A stretch of DNA of 64,000 bases from positions 5,381 through 69,380 of the forward strand of contig DDTM01000106.1 in NCBI GenBank assembly GCA_002344075.1, given 5' to 3'. Position numbers and translations under genes: made by a program. Within the stretch, counting starts at the first letter, position 1, and each line of letters begins with the position of its first letter. This stretch comes from Bacteroidetes bacterium UBA2364 (lineage in GTDB: Bacteria; Bacteroidota; Rhodothermia; Rhodothermales; UBA2364). A model generated the notes under the pieces. It had not been told where the DNA came from. It did not search any database and saw only the letters and a program-made list of their open reading frames with translations. This document shows, piece after piece, positions 34,948 to 43,923 of the stretch.

Positions 34948-36111
34948 GTGAAAGCACTCCGTAATCTGTTAGACAAAGTTCAGCCCAACTTTGAAAAAGG
35001 TGGCAAACTGGAAAAATTCCATGCCGCTTACAATGCCATCGAGACTTTTTTATTTGTGCCCAACCATACCACACATGGTGGTGTACACATTCGGGACGCG
35101 GTGGATTTAAAACGCACCATGTTTACGGTGATTATTGCCCTCCTACCCACCCTCGTCTTTGGTATATGGAATATCGGCTATCAGCATTATCTTGCATTTG
35201 GCATAGAAAGTAGCCACGCCGAGAACCTGTTGTTTGGCCTGATCAAAATAGCGCCCTTGCTAATTGTGTCTTATGGCGCAGGGTTAGGGGTAGAAATTTT
35301 GTTTGCACAAATGCGGGGCCACGCAGTCAATGAAGGCTATTTGGTCACGGGTATGCTCATCCCATTAACGCTTCCGGTTACAACACCACTCTGGATGGTC
35401 GCTTTGGCTTCTATCTTTTGTGTGGTTTTGGGTAAGGAAGTTTTTGGCGGAACCGGAATGAACTTCATGAATCCGGCCCTTCTCGCCCGCGCATTCTTGT
35501 TCTTCGCCTTTCCTGCTTACCTGAGCGGCGAAGTCTGGGTGGATTTAACGCCCGAGGCAGGCCGTGCACTCGTGGATGGCTATTCCGGCGCAACATCCTT
35601 AGCAGTAGTGGATGCCAATTTCACAGCAACCCCCTCACCGTGGGATATGTTTATGGGATTTGAGAAAGGTTCAATTGGAGAAACCAGTACGCTCATGGCT
35701 CTCATTGGCGCTGCCTATCTGATTTACACAGGCGTCGGCAGTTGGCGTATCATTCTTTCGGTTTTTCTGGGTGGCTATCTGATGGGTCTTTTTATGAATG
35801 TCTTGGCGCCCGCCGATGCCCCCACCCACATCATGCATGCACCTGCATATTATCACCTAATTATGGGCGGGTTTGCATTTGGTGCGGTTTATATGGCCAC
35901 CGATCCGGTTTCTGCGGCACAAACCGAAACCGGAAAATGGATCTATGGTTTCCTCATCGGGGCCTTTACGGTAACGCTTCGGGTGTTTAACCCTGCCTAT
36001 CCGGAAGGTATGATGCTCAGTATTTTGTTCTTTAACGTGTTTGCTCCGTTGATTGATCATTTTGTGGTTCAACGGAACATCAATAAACGACTAAAACGTG
36101 CACTCCAATAA
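34948..36111 (+). CDS. nqrB: Na+-translocating NADH:quinone reductase subunit B
   Basis: This 387-residue integral membrane subunit has about ten helices. The covalent FMN site is visible as 'DGYSGATSLAV', with Thr216 as the expected attachment residue. NqrB carries FMN and riboflavin and forms part of the sodium path. The start is GTG. Its end overlaps nqrC by 14 bp. Confidence 0.96.
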   Translation: MKALRNLLDKVQPNFEKGGKLEKFHAAYNAIETFLFVPNHTTHGGVHIRDAVDLKRTMFTVIIALLPTLVFGIWNIGYQHYLAFGIESSHAENLLFGLIKIAPLLIVSYGAGLGVEILFAQMRGHAVNEGYLVTGMLIPLTLPVTTPLWMVALASIFCVVLGKEVFGGTGMNFMNPALLARAFLFFAFPAYLSGEVWVDLTPEAGRALVDGYSGATSLAVVDANFTATPSPWDMFMGFEKGSIGETSTLMALIGAAYLIYTGVGSWRIILSVFLGGYLMGLFMNVLAPADAPTHIMHAPAYYHLIMGGFAFGAVYMATDPVSAAQTETGKWIYGFLIGAFTVTLRVFNPAYPEGMMLSILFFNVFAPLIDHFVVQRNINKRLKRALQ

Positions 36112-36814
36112 TTACACCTTCGCCTTTGCGGCCATACTCACCGTAATTGCCGCCGTCCTTCTTGCTTTTGCTTCGGAAGGTTTACGTCCGCAACAAGAAG
36201 CCAATATTGCCCTTGAAAAACGATCGGACATTCTCCGAGCCGTACACGCCAAACCAATCAACCCCAACGAGGTGGTGACGTATTACACCAAAAACGTAGC
36301 GGAATTGGTGGTTAATGCAAAGGGAGAAACACTTTCGGGGTTAAAAGCCTTTGATTTGGTACTGAAGGACGAATATGAAAAACCTGAAAACGCCCGCCAA
36401 CTTCCCTTATATGTTTATACAGGTAAAGACGGGAAAAAATATTATGTAGTTCCGCTTCATGGTGTTGGGCTTTGGGGACCTATTTGGGGCTATGTATCTG
36501 TAAAAGATGATTTTAAGACCATTTATGGCGCCGTTTTTGACCACAAAGGAGAAACACCCGGCCTTGGTGCGGAAATCTCTACAGAAATATTCCAAAAACC
36601 CTTTGAAGGAAAAACCATTATAGATGATAAAAACAATTTTGTCTCGGTACGTGTCGTCAAGAAAGGTCAAAAAGTGGAAGCTGGACCAACCCACATGGTA
36701 GATGCCATTTCCGGTGGAACCATTACGTCGAATGGGGTGGATGCCATGTTATTAAAGTGCTTGAAGCCCTATTTGCCCTATTTCGAGAAATTAAAACCCA
36801 ACGCTAAACCATAA
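36098..36814 (+). CDS. nqrC: Na+-translocating NADH:quinone reductase subunit C
   Basis: This 238-residue protein has one N-terminal membrane helix and a periplasmic FMN-binding domain. 'DAISGGTITSNGVDAM' is the flavinylation motif; Thr208 is the predicted FMN attachment site. The start is GTG inside the end of nqrB, implying coupled translation. FMN attachment would need ApbE, encoded at 39473. Confidence 0.95.
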   Translation: MHSNNYTFAFAAILTVIAAVLLAFASEGLRPQQEANIALEKRSDILRAVHAKPINPNEVVTYYTKNVAELVVNAKGETLSGLKAFDLVLKDEYEKPENARQLPLYVYTGKDGKKYYVVPLHGVGLWGPIWGYVSVKDDFKTIYGAVFDHKGETPGLGAEISTEIFQKPFEGKTIIDDKNNFVSVRVVKKGQKVEAGPTHMVDAISGGTITSNGVDAMLLKCLKPYLPYFEKLKPNAKP

Positions 36815-36820
36815 ACCCTT

Positions 36821-37498
36821 ATGAGTGCAGAAGTAAATGCGCCAGTAAAGCAAGCAGCACCGAAAGAGGCCCTGTTTTCCAAAAAAAACCGTAAAGCCCT
36901 TTTTGATCCGTTAGATGACAACAATCCCATTTCCGTACAGGTTTTGGGAATCTGTTCCGCGCTTGCCGTTACGGTTCAGGTAAAACCCGCCATTATTATG
37001 GCTTTAGGGGTAATGCTTGTTACGGCTTTTTCCAACCTGATCGTTGCCTCTATCCGCGACCGTATTCCGGGGCGCATCCGGATCATTGTCCAATTGGTGG
37101 TGGTGGCAACATTGGTAACCTTGGTGGATCAGGTTTTAAAGGCGTATATGTATGATGTCTCTAAAAAACTTTCGGTATTCGTTGGGTTGATCATCACCAA
37201 TTGTATTGTAATGGGACGTTTAGAAGCCTATGCCATGAGTCAAAAACCGTGGCCCTCTTTCTTGGATGGTATCGGAAACGGCTTAGGGTATGGCGCCATT
37301 CTGGTCTTTGTAAGTATGATTCGTGAGATCTTTGGATCTGGAACACTGCTAGGCTTCAAGGTTGTCCCACAGTTTCTATATGATATGGGATACGTGAACA
37401 ATGGCCTGATGATGCTTCCACCTGCTGCTTTGTTTATTATCGGTTGCTTTATCTGGTGGCAGCGAAGTCGGAATCCCAAACTTATCAATGTGTCTTAA
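36821..37498 (+). CDS. nqrD: Na+-translocating NADH:quinone reductase subunit D
   Basis: This 225-residue polytopic protein of the NqrD/RnfE family has 'PLDDNNPISVQVLGICSALA', 'FVGLIITNCIVMGRLEAYAM' and 'FLDGIGNGLGYG'. The cysteine in the TNC motif matches the conserved residue that, with NqrE, binds the intramembrane iron centre. It starts 6 bp after nqrC. Confidence 0.96.
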   Translation: MSAEVNAPVKQAAPKEALFSKKNRKALFDPLDDNNPISVQVLGICSALAVTVQVKPAIIMALGVMLVTAFSNLIVASIRDRIPGRIRIIVQLVVVATLVTLVDQVLKAYMYDVSKKLSVFVGLIITNCIVMGRLEAYAMSQKPWPSFLDGIGNGLGYGAILVFVSMIREIFGSGTLLGFKVVPQFLYDMGYVNNGLMMLPPAALFIIGCFIWWQRSRNPKLINVS

Positions 37499-37517
37499 AG
37501 TTTTAAACGATTAATAT

Positions 37518-38132
37518 ATGGAACATCTCGCAGGCATATTGGTCAAGTCCATCTTCGTGGAAAATGCCATTTTTGCATTTTTCTTGGGGATGTGTTCCTT
37601 CTTGGCCGTGTCCAAATCCATTAAAACAGCCTTTGGGCTTGGCATTGCGGTCATTTTTGTGATGCTACTTACCACCCCGGCAAACTATCTAATCCTAACG
37701 TATCTACTCAAAGAAGATGCCTTGGCTTGGATTCATCCCAGTTTGGCAGGTGTGAACCTCACGTTTCTGGCCTTTATTCTTTTTATCTCGGTGATCGCCG
37801 GAATGGTACAATTGGTAGAAATGATTATCGAGAAGTTTTTGCCCGCATTATACAACTCTCTCGGTATTTTCTTACCCCTTATCACCGTAAACTGCTCCAT
37901 CTTGGGCGCGGCCTTGTTTATGCAGGAAAGAGAATATAATTTCGCTGAAACAACGGTTTTCTCGCTGGGAATGGGCATTGGATTCTTCCTCGCCATTGTG
38001 GCCTTGGCCGCTGTCCGAGAAAAATTACGTTATTCTCACATTCCGGACCCTTTAAAAGGGCTGGGCATTGCCATGATCATCACCGGGCTTATGGCTTTGG
38101 CATTCCTTAGTTTTGCCGGTATTCAACTGTAA
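37518..38132 (+). CDS. nqrE: Na+-translocating NADH:quinone reductase subunit E
   Basis: This 204-residue polytopic subunit is homologous to NqrD/RnfA. It has 'SIFVENAIFAFFLGMCSFLA' near the start and 'LGIFLPLITVNCSILGAALF' in the middle; the two cysteine motifs face opposite sides of the membrane and bind the iron centre with NqrD. Length is normal. Confidence 0.96.
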   Translation: MEHLAGILVKSIFVENAIFAFFLGMCSFLAVSKSIKTAFGLGIAVIFVMLLTTPANYLILTYLLKEDALAWIHPSLAGVNLTFLAFILFISVIAGMVQLVEMIIEKFLPALYNSLGIFLPLITVNCSILGAALFMQEREYNFAETTVFSLGMGIGFFLAIVALAAVREKLRYSHIPDPLKGLGIAMIITGLMALAFLSFAGIQL

Positions 38133-38150
38133 AATAAAGTCGCTAAAATC

Positions 38151-39401
38151 ATGTTCACGATACTTGTTGGTAGCATTGCGGTCTTTTTATTGGTCATCCT
38201 GATTTTGGTTTTCCTGATCCTTACGGCAAAGGAAAAGTTACTTCCGAGTAAAGATGTCAAGATTATCATCAACGGTAAAGCCGACGAAGCCATTACAGTT
38301 AAACCAGGTAGTACCCTATTAACAACCTTGGCCGAGCAAAAACTCTTCTTGGCCTCGGCTTGTGGCGGTGGTGGCACCTGCGCCATGTGTAAGTGTAAAG
38401 TACTTTCTGGTGGCGGTGACGTACTACCCACAGAGACCAACCACCTCAACCGTCGTCAGGTGGCCGAAAAGGAACGTTTGGCGTGCCAAGTAAAGGTAAA
38501 AGAAGACATGGAGATTGTCATTCCTGATGAAGTTTTTGGTGTCAAGAAGTGGGAATGCACGGTCACGTCGAACGACAACGTTTCTACGTACATAAAGGAG
38601 TTTGTGGTGAAGTTGCCGGAAGGTGAAACACTTGATTTTGACTCGGGCGGATATATCCAGTTGGATGTGCCGGAGTTGGATCTGGAATTTAAGCAAGACT
38701 TGTATAACATTCCCGATCGTTTTCGGGATGACTATGACAAGTACAAAATCTGGGACTTGAAGCTTAAGACCGATGAGCCTATTTTCCGCGCCTATTCTAT
38801 GGCCAACCATCCAGCAGAAGGCAATGTGATTATGTTGAACATCCGTTTGGCCACACCGCCTTGGGATCGTGCGAAGAACGGCTGGAAAGATGTGCCACCA
38901 GGTATTTGTTCTTCTTATGTGTTTTCCCGCAAGCCGGGCGACAAAGTAACCATAAGTGGGCCTTACGGCGAATTCCACATCAAGGATACGGGAAACGAGA
39001 TGGTGTATATTGGGGGTGGTGCGGGCATGGCACCACTACGCTCACAAATATTCCACTTATTTCACACGCTAAAAACTGGTCGGAAAGTATCGTATTGGTA
39101 CGGGGCGCGGAGTAAACGGGAAATCTTCTATGAAGAACATTTCCGGGCTATAGAACGCGAGTTCCCGAATTTCCAATTTAATATTGCCCTATCCGAGCCT
39201 TTACCAGAAGACAACTGGACGGGCTATGTGGGCTTCATTCACCAAGTGGTCTTAGACAATTATCTTGCTAAACATGAAGCTCCGGAAGACATTGAATATT
39301 ACCTATGCGGTCCACCCATGATGCTCTCTGCCGTTGATAAAATGTTAGACAGTTTAGGTGTTCCGAAAGAAAAAATCGCATTCGACGACTTCGGTAGTTA
39401 G
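38151..39401 (+). CDS. nqrF: Na+-translocating NADH:quinone reductase subunit F
   Basis: This 416-residue subunit is the NADH-oxidising entry point. After one N-terminal helix comes a plant-type ferredoxin domain with C71, C77, C80 and C112 binding 2Fe-2S. The FAD domain has 'RAYSMANHP', the NADH domain 'VYIGGGAGMAPLRSQ', and a C-terminal 'YYLCGPPMM'. All cofactor motifs are intact. A strong terminator follows, ending the core nqr unit. Confidence 0.97.
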   Translation: MFTILVGSIAVFLLVILILVFLILTAKEKLLPSKDVKIIINGKADEAITVKPGSTLLTTLAEQKLFLASACGGGGTCAMCKCKVLSGGGDVLPTETNHLNRRQVAEKERLACQVKVKEDMEIVIPDEVFGVKKWECTVTSNDNVSTYIKEFVVKLPEGETLDFDSGGYIQLDVPELDLEFKQDLYNIPDRFRDDYDKYKIWDLKLKTDEPIFRAYSMANHPAEGNVIMLNIRLATPPWDRAKNGWKDVPPGICSSYVFSRKPGDKVTISGPYGEFHIKDTGNEMVYIGGGAGMAPLRSQIFHLFHTLKTGRKVSYWYGARSKREIFYEEHFRAIEREFPNFQFNIALSEPLPEDNWTGYVGFIHQVVLDNYLAKHEAPEDIEYYLCGPPMMLSAVDKMLDSLGVPKEKIAFDDFGS

Positions 39402-39418
39402 CCAAAACCAAACCAGCC

Positions 39419-39455
39419 AAGCCTGTGTAGAATGTTTTCCGCACAGGCTTTTTTT
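39419..39455 (+). terminator. Intrinsic terminator between nqrF and apbE
   Basis: AAGCCTGTG (39419-39427) pairs with CACAGGCTT (39442-39450), followed by a run of T to 39455. It should lower or separate apbE expression from the nqr genes. Confidence 0.85.
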
Positions 39456-39472
39456 ATGAAACACAGACACAA

Positions 39473-40474
39473 ATGAAGTATCTTTTATTCATCCTGTCCA
39501 TTTTTGGATTCGCTGCCTGCCAATCTGATAAGGCTCATAACGATCATTTGGTAGAATTGAGTGGAGAGGCACAAGGAACCACCTTTTCTATCCGATATAC
39601 AGATCCTGCGCAACGGGATTTTTCAAAACCTTTGGATAGCCTTTTTACAGCGGTCAACAAAAGTATGTCCACATGGGACACGACTTCTACCATCTCTAAA
39701 ATTAACCGTAACGAGGCATATGTGCTTGACCCGATGTTCGAACAGGTTTTTCGGAAAAGTATGGAAGTTTCCGAAGCAACCAATGGGGCTTTTGATGTTT
39801 CGGTAGGGCCTTTGGTACGTGCTTGGGGGTTCGGCTTCAAGAAAGGAAACCCCCATTTGGGACCACAAAAAGTGGATAGCTTGCGGGTGTTGATTGGCTA
39901 TAAAGACCTAAAGCTATCCGACAACAAAACCGTACTTAAACGGAAAGGGATGGAAATTGATTTTAATGCCATTGCGCAAGGATATACGGTTGACCTTGTG
40001 GGTCAGTTTTTGGAAAGCAAAGGCATAAAAAACTATATGGTAGAGTTGGGGGGTGAGGTATTTACAAAAGGAGAAAAGCCCGATGGCACCCTCTGGCGCA
40101 TTGGTATAGACAAACCTACCGATAAAGAGGCCGAAGGCCGTCCTTTACAAGCTATTGTGAACCTGAGCAATAAAGCATTGTCCACTTCCGGAAGCTATCG
40201 TAAATTTTACATCCGGAATGGTATAAAATATTCCCATACCATTGATCCGAAGACTGGATATCCTGTGACTCATAACCTCTTGAGTGTATCAGTTATCGCC
40301 AATGATTGTGCCACTTCCGATGCCTATGCTACCGCATTTATGGTCATGGGTATTGAAAAAACCTTATCCTTTATCAAAGGGAAACCCTTAGAAGTATTCA
40401 TGATTTATGGCGACGAAAAGGGAAACCTACAAGTGAAAATGTCGGAAGGGTTTAAAAAATACTTGGCCGAATAA
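39473..40474 (+). CDS. apbE: FAD:protein FMN transferase (ApbE) lipoprotein
   Basis: This 333-residue protein has a signal peptide and lipobox ('FGFAAC', Cys16). ApbE motifs include 'GTTFSIRY', 'FDVSVGPLVRAWGFG', 'EIDFNAIAQGYTVDLVG', 'MVELGGEVFTKG', 'SHTIDPKTGYPV' and 'ATSDAYATAFMVMG'. It uses FAD to attach FMN to threonine in the NqrB and NqrC motifs on the periplasmic side. Its place right after nqrF supports this target, even though a terminator lies between them. Confidence 0.95.
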   Translation: MKYLLFILSIFGFAACQSDKAHNDHLVELSGEAQGTTFSIRYTDPAQRDFSKPLDSLFTAVNKSMSTWDTTSTISKINRNEAYVLDPMFEQVFRKSMEVSEATNGAFDVSVGPLVRAWGFGFKKGNPHLGPQKVDSLRVLIGYKDLKLSDNKTVLKRKGMEIDFNAIAQGYTVDLVGQFLESKGIKNYMVELGGEVFTKGEKPDGTLWRIGIDKPTDKEAEGRPLQAIVNLSNKALSTSGSYRKFYIRNGIKYSHTIDPKTGYPVTHNLLSVSVIANDCATSDAYATAFMVMGIEKTLSFIKGKPLEVFMIYGDEKGNLQVKMSEGFKKYLAE

Positions 40475-40524
40475 GCGACTCAGAGGGTACGCACCCCAAA
40501 AGAGGGAGGTGAAATTGTTGCAAT

Positions 40525-41202
40525 CTACAACGTATGTAACGGAAAGCCTTTCAGGTACGATAAGGCTTCGGGACCATAGTTAAACAATAAATCCAACATA
40601 CTCAGATCAGGGTAAAACCCGGTATACACCTGGCGATAAACTGCGGGCTTCCAATCCACAAAATACACGTCGAGACCCATCTTTGCAGCAAATATGGCGG
40701 CCTCCTTTGTGGTTAAGAAGGGTTTTTGCCATACCAAACTCAGCTCGTTTAGGTTTGTAGGTGGGTTGCTGCCCCAGTCAGACATACACTCAATTGCTAC
40801 TTCGTATGCTAAAGCCTTGCACAACCAACGCAAAGAAGCGACGCTGAGTTGTCCAAGCGTGGCGTAAGGCTCCGCGTAAAATGATTCCAAGTAAGACTCG
40901 TAATACTCATACATCGCAGATGAGCGATAATGATTCTGTAGCGTTTTTAGGTGGGATTCTCGCCATTTCCATTGGGCATCTTCAAAAGTAACCGTATGTA
41001 TCGGATCCCCAAACCGATACCGAACTGGAACGGAAAGCCAAGCAGTTCCCGTATCGGTACGAATGGAGGTTCTGTTCTGATATGATTGTCGGCTATACTG
41101 GAACGTATCTGCCAGAACCACCCGATCTGATTGTAGAACAGCAGCAAAAACCGAAATACGCGGAAAAAAATCGGGGATGCAAATGGCCGTAGAGGTCTTC
41201 AT
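40525..41202 (-). CDS. WbqC-like family protein
   Basis: This 225-residue protein has WbqC-family features: 'AAVLQSDRVVLADTFQYSRQ', 'YQNRTSIRTDTGTAWLSVPV', 'WKWRESHLKTLQNHYRSSAM' and 'LSVASLRWLC'. Members occur in polysaccharide clusters and elsewhere in Bacteroidota; the reaction is unknown. It converges with apbE. Confidence 0.82.
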   Translation of the reverse strand: MKTSTAICIPDFFPRISVFAAVLQSDRVVLADTFQYSRQSYQNRTSIRTDTGTAWLSVPVRYRFGDPIHTVTFEDAQWKWRESHLKTLQNHYRSSAMYEYYESYLESFYAEPYATLGQLSVASLRWLCKALAYEVAIECMSDWGSNPPTNLNELSLVWQKPFLTTKEAAIFAAKMGLDVYFVDWKPAVYRQVYTGFYPDLSMLDLLFNYGPEALSYLKGFPLHTL

Positions 41203-41293
41203 TAGAATGCGATCAATGGTTGTTAAAATGCGTTTAGGTGTCTGACAATGTATTACTATGGTGATTATGAAATGAGTATTTTAGTAAAAAAAG

Positions 41294-42112
41294 ATGTCAA
41301 AAACCCCCTATATACCAGATCGTTATTTTCGATGGTCTGTTTTGATCTTTTTGGGAACCATTGTCTTCAGTTTAGCAGGCATGTTGCTCCTCTACATCCC
41401 ACCTGTCACAGCTTTCTTTGCACCTATTCTATCTTGGCTGATCAAAATTCCTACATGGATTTACATGGTGTTGATGCCCATCACGGTTTGGCTGCTCTAT
41501 TATCCGCACTTAGGGCTTCATAAATCCCTCTTTTTTTTAGTTTGGGCGGTTTTTGTAGGGACAGTGATGGAACTTTTGGGCACAGCTACCGGATTTCCAT
41601 TTGGGAAATACTTTTATACAGACCTATTAGGTCCTAAGATTTTGGATCTTGTCCCGTATTTCATCCCACCGGCATGGTATGCTATGGGTCTTTTGTCTTT
41701 CGATTTGGCGACACGTCTTGCGCTTAAAGGCATGAAACGTGTATTGGCGGCTTCCTTGTTCATGGTTTTGTGGGATTTTAGCTTAGACCCGGCGATGAGT
41801 TATGCCCAGACTTTTTGGGTATTTCCCGATGGCGGTTTTTTCTTTGGAATGCCTCCGGAGAACTGGCTTGGGTGGTTTGCATCGGCCTTGATTATTATGT
41901 TAGGATTTGAGTATCTGGGGCATGGCATCCGCCCAACATTAACCCCATGGGCGCCTCGGCTTTGGTTTCTAAATGCTGCTTTTCCATTTTTGGTCTCGTT
42001 GGTTTCTTTAAAAGTAGCTGCTTTCGGATTTGGTCTCTTTGCCTCTATGATCCCACTTTTGGCCGTTTGGGCTTACGAACACCAAACAGGAACAGAAACA
42101 GGAGAGAAATAG
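41294..42112 (+). CDS. Carotenoid biosynthesis protein (CruF-like, DUF422)
   Basis: This 272-residue membrane protein has about eight helices. 'ELLGTATGFPFGKYFYTDLLG', 'PYFIPPAWYAMGL' and 'LWDFSLDPAMSYAQTFWVF' are typical of the DUF422 family that includes CruF, the carotenoid 1',2'-hydratase. CruF adds water to the psi-end of carotenes and is known from Salinibacter and Deinococcus. Phytoene synthase follows 4 bp later, which supports a carotenoid role; the exact substrate is inferred. Confidence 0.85.
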   Translation: MSKTPYIPDRYFRWSVLIFLGTIVFSLAGMLLLYIPPVTAFFAPILSWLIKIPTWIYMVLMPITVWLLYYPHLGLHKSLFFLVWAVFVGTVMELLGTATGFPFGKYFYTDLLGPKILDLVPYFIPPAWYAMGLLSFDLATRLALKGMKRVLAASLFMVLWDFSLDPAMSYAQTFWVFPDGGFFFGMPPENWLGWFASALIIMLGFEYLGHGIRPTLTPWAPRLWFLNAAFPFLVSLVSLKVAAFGFGLFASMIPLLAVWAYEHQTGTETGEK

Positions 42113-42116
42113 GCCA

Positions 42117-43055
42117 ATGCTCCAAATGCCCTTTTCCGAAACAGCCATTTGGCAGGACTTTAGGCGCCACTCGCGCACTTTTTCAATGGCCACACATCTT
42201 TTGCCATCTGAAATCCGGATGCATGTGGCCACCTTATACATGTATTGTCGGATGATAGACAATATTGCGGATGAAATGGCCCTCAATGAAGGAAAAGAAC
42301 AGGCCTTGTCGGAATTGGCGCGGGTGGAAAATCATCTATTGGATGTATTTACTGGAAAGCCTTCTTCCAGTCCCTTTTGGCAGCGGTTGTCTGGCATTCA
42401 TCAGCAGTTTACCTTGTCACATAAGCCCATGCAAGAACTTATCGAAGGTGCAAGATGGGATCTGACAAGTCAGAAAGTCGTTTCCGAAAACGACCTACTT
42501 GCATACGCCAATTTGGTGGCTGGCTGCGTGGGTGCGATGATGCTCCCCTTTTTGGTACAGTCACAAGATGATCGGACGGCATTGGAGCCAACGGCACGCG
42601 CACTTGGCAATGCCATGCAAATTACCAATATTATTCGGGATGTTGGGGAAGATATCCGCGCCTTAAACCGTATCTATCTTCCGGAAAATTGGCTAAATGA
42701 AGCAGGGCTTTCGCCTCAGATGTTATACCAAGACCTCCCGCCCGTTGGGTATGCCAACCTCATGGAACGGATGATGCAATTGGCAGAGCAATTATATATC
42801 GAAGGATTTAAGGGTATTCATCGGCTACCTTTACGTGTTCGGGGGGGTATTCGGGCCGCCGCAAGGTTGTACCGAGAAATCTTGAACGAAGTACGTAAAA
42901 ACGAGTATAACAACCTCACGCGGAGAGCATATGTCCCAGCGACACGAAAAATCAGATTGCTCTTAGACAATGATTATTATCGTCGTAGAGACGCTCTACT
43001 TCCTCATAATCATCCAAAAAGAATTTATCCTCCTTTGTTTTCCACATCATTATGA
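42117..43055 (+). CDS. crtB: Phytoene/squalene synthase family protein (probable CrtB)
   Basis: This 312-residue head-to-head prenyl synthase has both aspartate-rich motifs: 'YCRMIDNIADE' and 'QITNIIRDVGEDIRALNRIYLP'. The second form favours phytoene synthase over squalene synthase. It condenses two geranylgeranyl diphosphates to phytoene, the first committed carotenoid step. It sits between the CruF-like gene (4 bp) and the acyltransferase (ATGA overlap), so all three form an operon. Confidence 0.9.
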   Translation: MLQMPFSETAIWQDFRRHSRTFSMATHLLPSEIRMHVATLYMYCRMIDNIADEMALNEGKEQALSELARVENHLLDVFTGKPSSSPFWQRLSGIHQQFTLSHKPMQELIEGARWDLTSQKVVSENDLLAYANLVAGCVGAMMLPFLVQSQDDRTALEPTARALGNAMQITNIIRDVGEDIRALNRIYLPENWLNEAGLSPQMLYQDLPPVGYANLMERMMQLAEQLYIEGFKGIHRLPLRVRGGIRAAARLYREILNEVRKNEYNNLTRRAYVPATRKIRLLLDNDYYRRRDALLPHNHPKRIYPPLFSTSL

Positions 43056-43729
43056 GGTTATCGTTTTTTAGCCGGTTTTGGAGTGCCGCCATGCGAAAGG
43101 GGCTTCTAAATGGTATTGAACAAGTGGCACTGTTTGGAGCAGAGAATTTACCCGGCAAACCCACCCTTTTTTATCTCAATCATCACACCCATTTTGATGG
43201 GCACCTTGTCTGGCTAATGATTTATGAAATACGCCAACGACGTGGCGTCGTTTGGATGGAGCGCTGGGACGATTTCCCCTTTTTAGGACTTTTGGGCGGA
43301 TTACCCTTTCCTCGGAACCAGCCCAAAGCCCAGATCGAAACCATGAATCGAACCGTCCAGCTCTTGTCCAAACATCCTGATTGGGATTTTTACATTTTTC
43401 CGGAAGCGCGCCAACATCCCCCAGAAGAAGGGGTTTTGCCTTTTTCTCCCAAAATCTTACAGCGCCTTTCCCGCAAAATGCCACATCTGCTGTTTTGTCC
43501 GGTTGCCATCCATGTCACTTGGTGGGCTGGCGAACGTCCAACCTTGTTGATGAAAGTTGGCGAGGCCCATAACCACCTCGATGGAATGGAGGCCGAACGG
43601 CTTCGGGAATTATTGCATCAACTTACAGTGCCCCAAACCGCCTCCCCACGTATGGTACTAGCGCATCCTGACAAACCAAACAGAAGTTTTCGGTGGATGC
43701 GGTACTTCTTTCGTCATTATCCCAAGTAG
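43052..43729 (+). CDS. PlsC-like acyltransferase in carotenoid operon
   Basis: This 225-residue protein has the glycerophosphate acyltransferase HX4D motif in 'YLNHHTHFDGHLVW' and a later 'IFPEARQHPPEE' block with the family's acidic/proline pattern. The usual job is acylating lysophospholipid. Because it overlaps crtB by 4 bp, acylating a glycosylated carotenoid (a CruD-like job) is an alternative; no carotenoid glycosyltransferase is seen in the window. Confidence 0.75.
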   Translation: MRLSFFSRFWSAAMRKGLLNGIEQVALFGAENLPGKPTLFYLNHHTHFDGHLVWLMIYEIRQRRGVVWMERWDDFPFLGLLGGLPFPRNQPKAQIETMNRTVQLLSKHPDWDFYIFPEARQHPPEEGVLPFSPKILQRLSRKMPHLLFCPVAIHVTWWAGERPTLLMKVGEAHNHLDGMEAERLRELLHQLTVPQTASPRMVLAHPDKPNRSFRWMRYFFRHYPK

Positions 43730-43923
43730 TTTGTACCCTTGTGCCGGTCATCGTCCTCTAGCCTCTTTCTGCTTATTTTTAGACGAATCACTTTTTTACT
43801 CGCTTAGGTAAAAGTATATTCGGGTCTCCGAGCAGTTGCCATAGGTAATTGACTTTTTATAACCGGAGCAGGTTAGGTATTATATTATTTGGCCTCGTGT
43901 ATTATCCGTAACTCATTTTTTCT

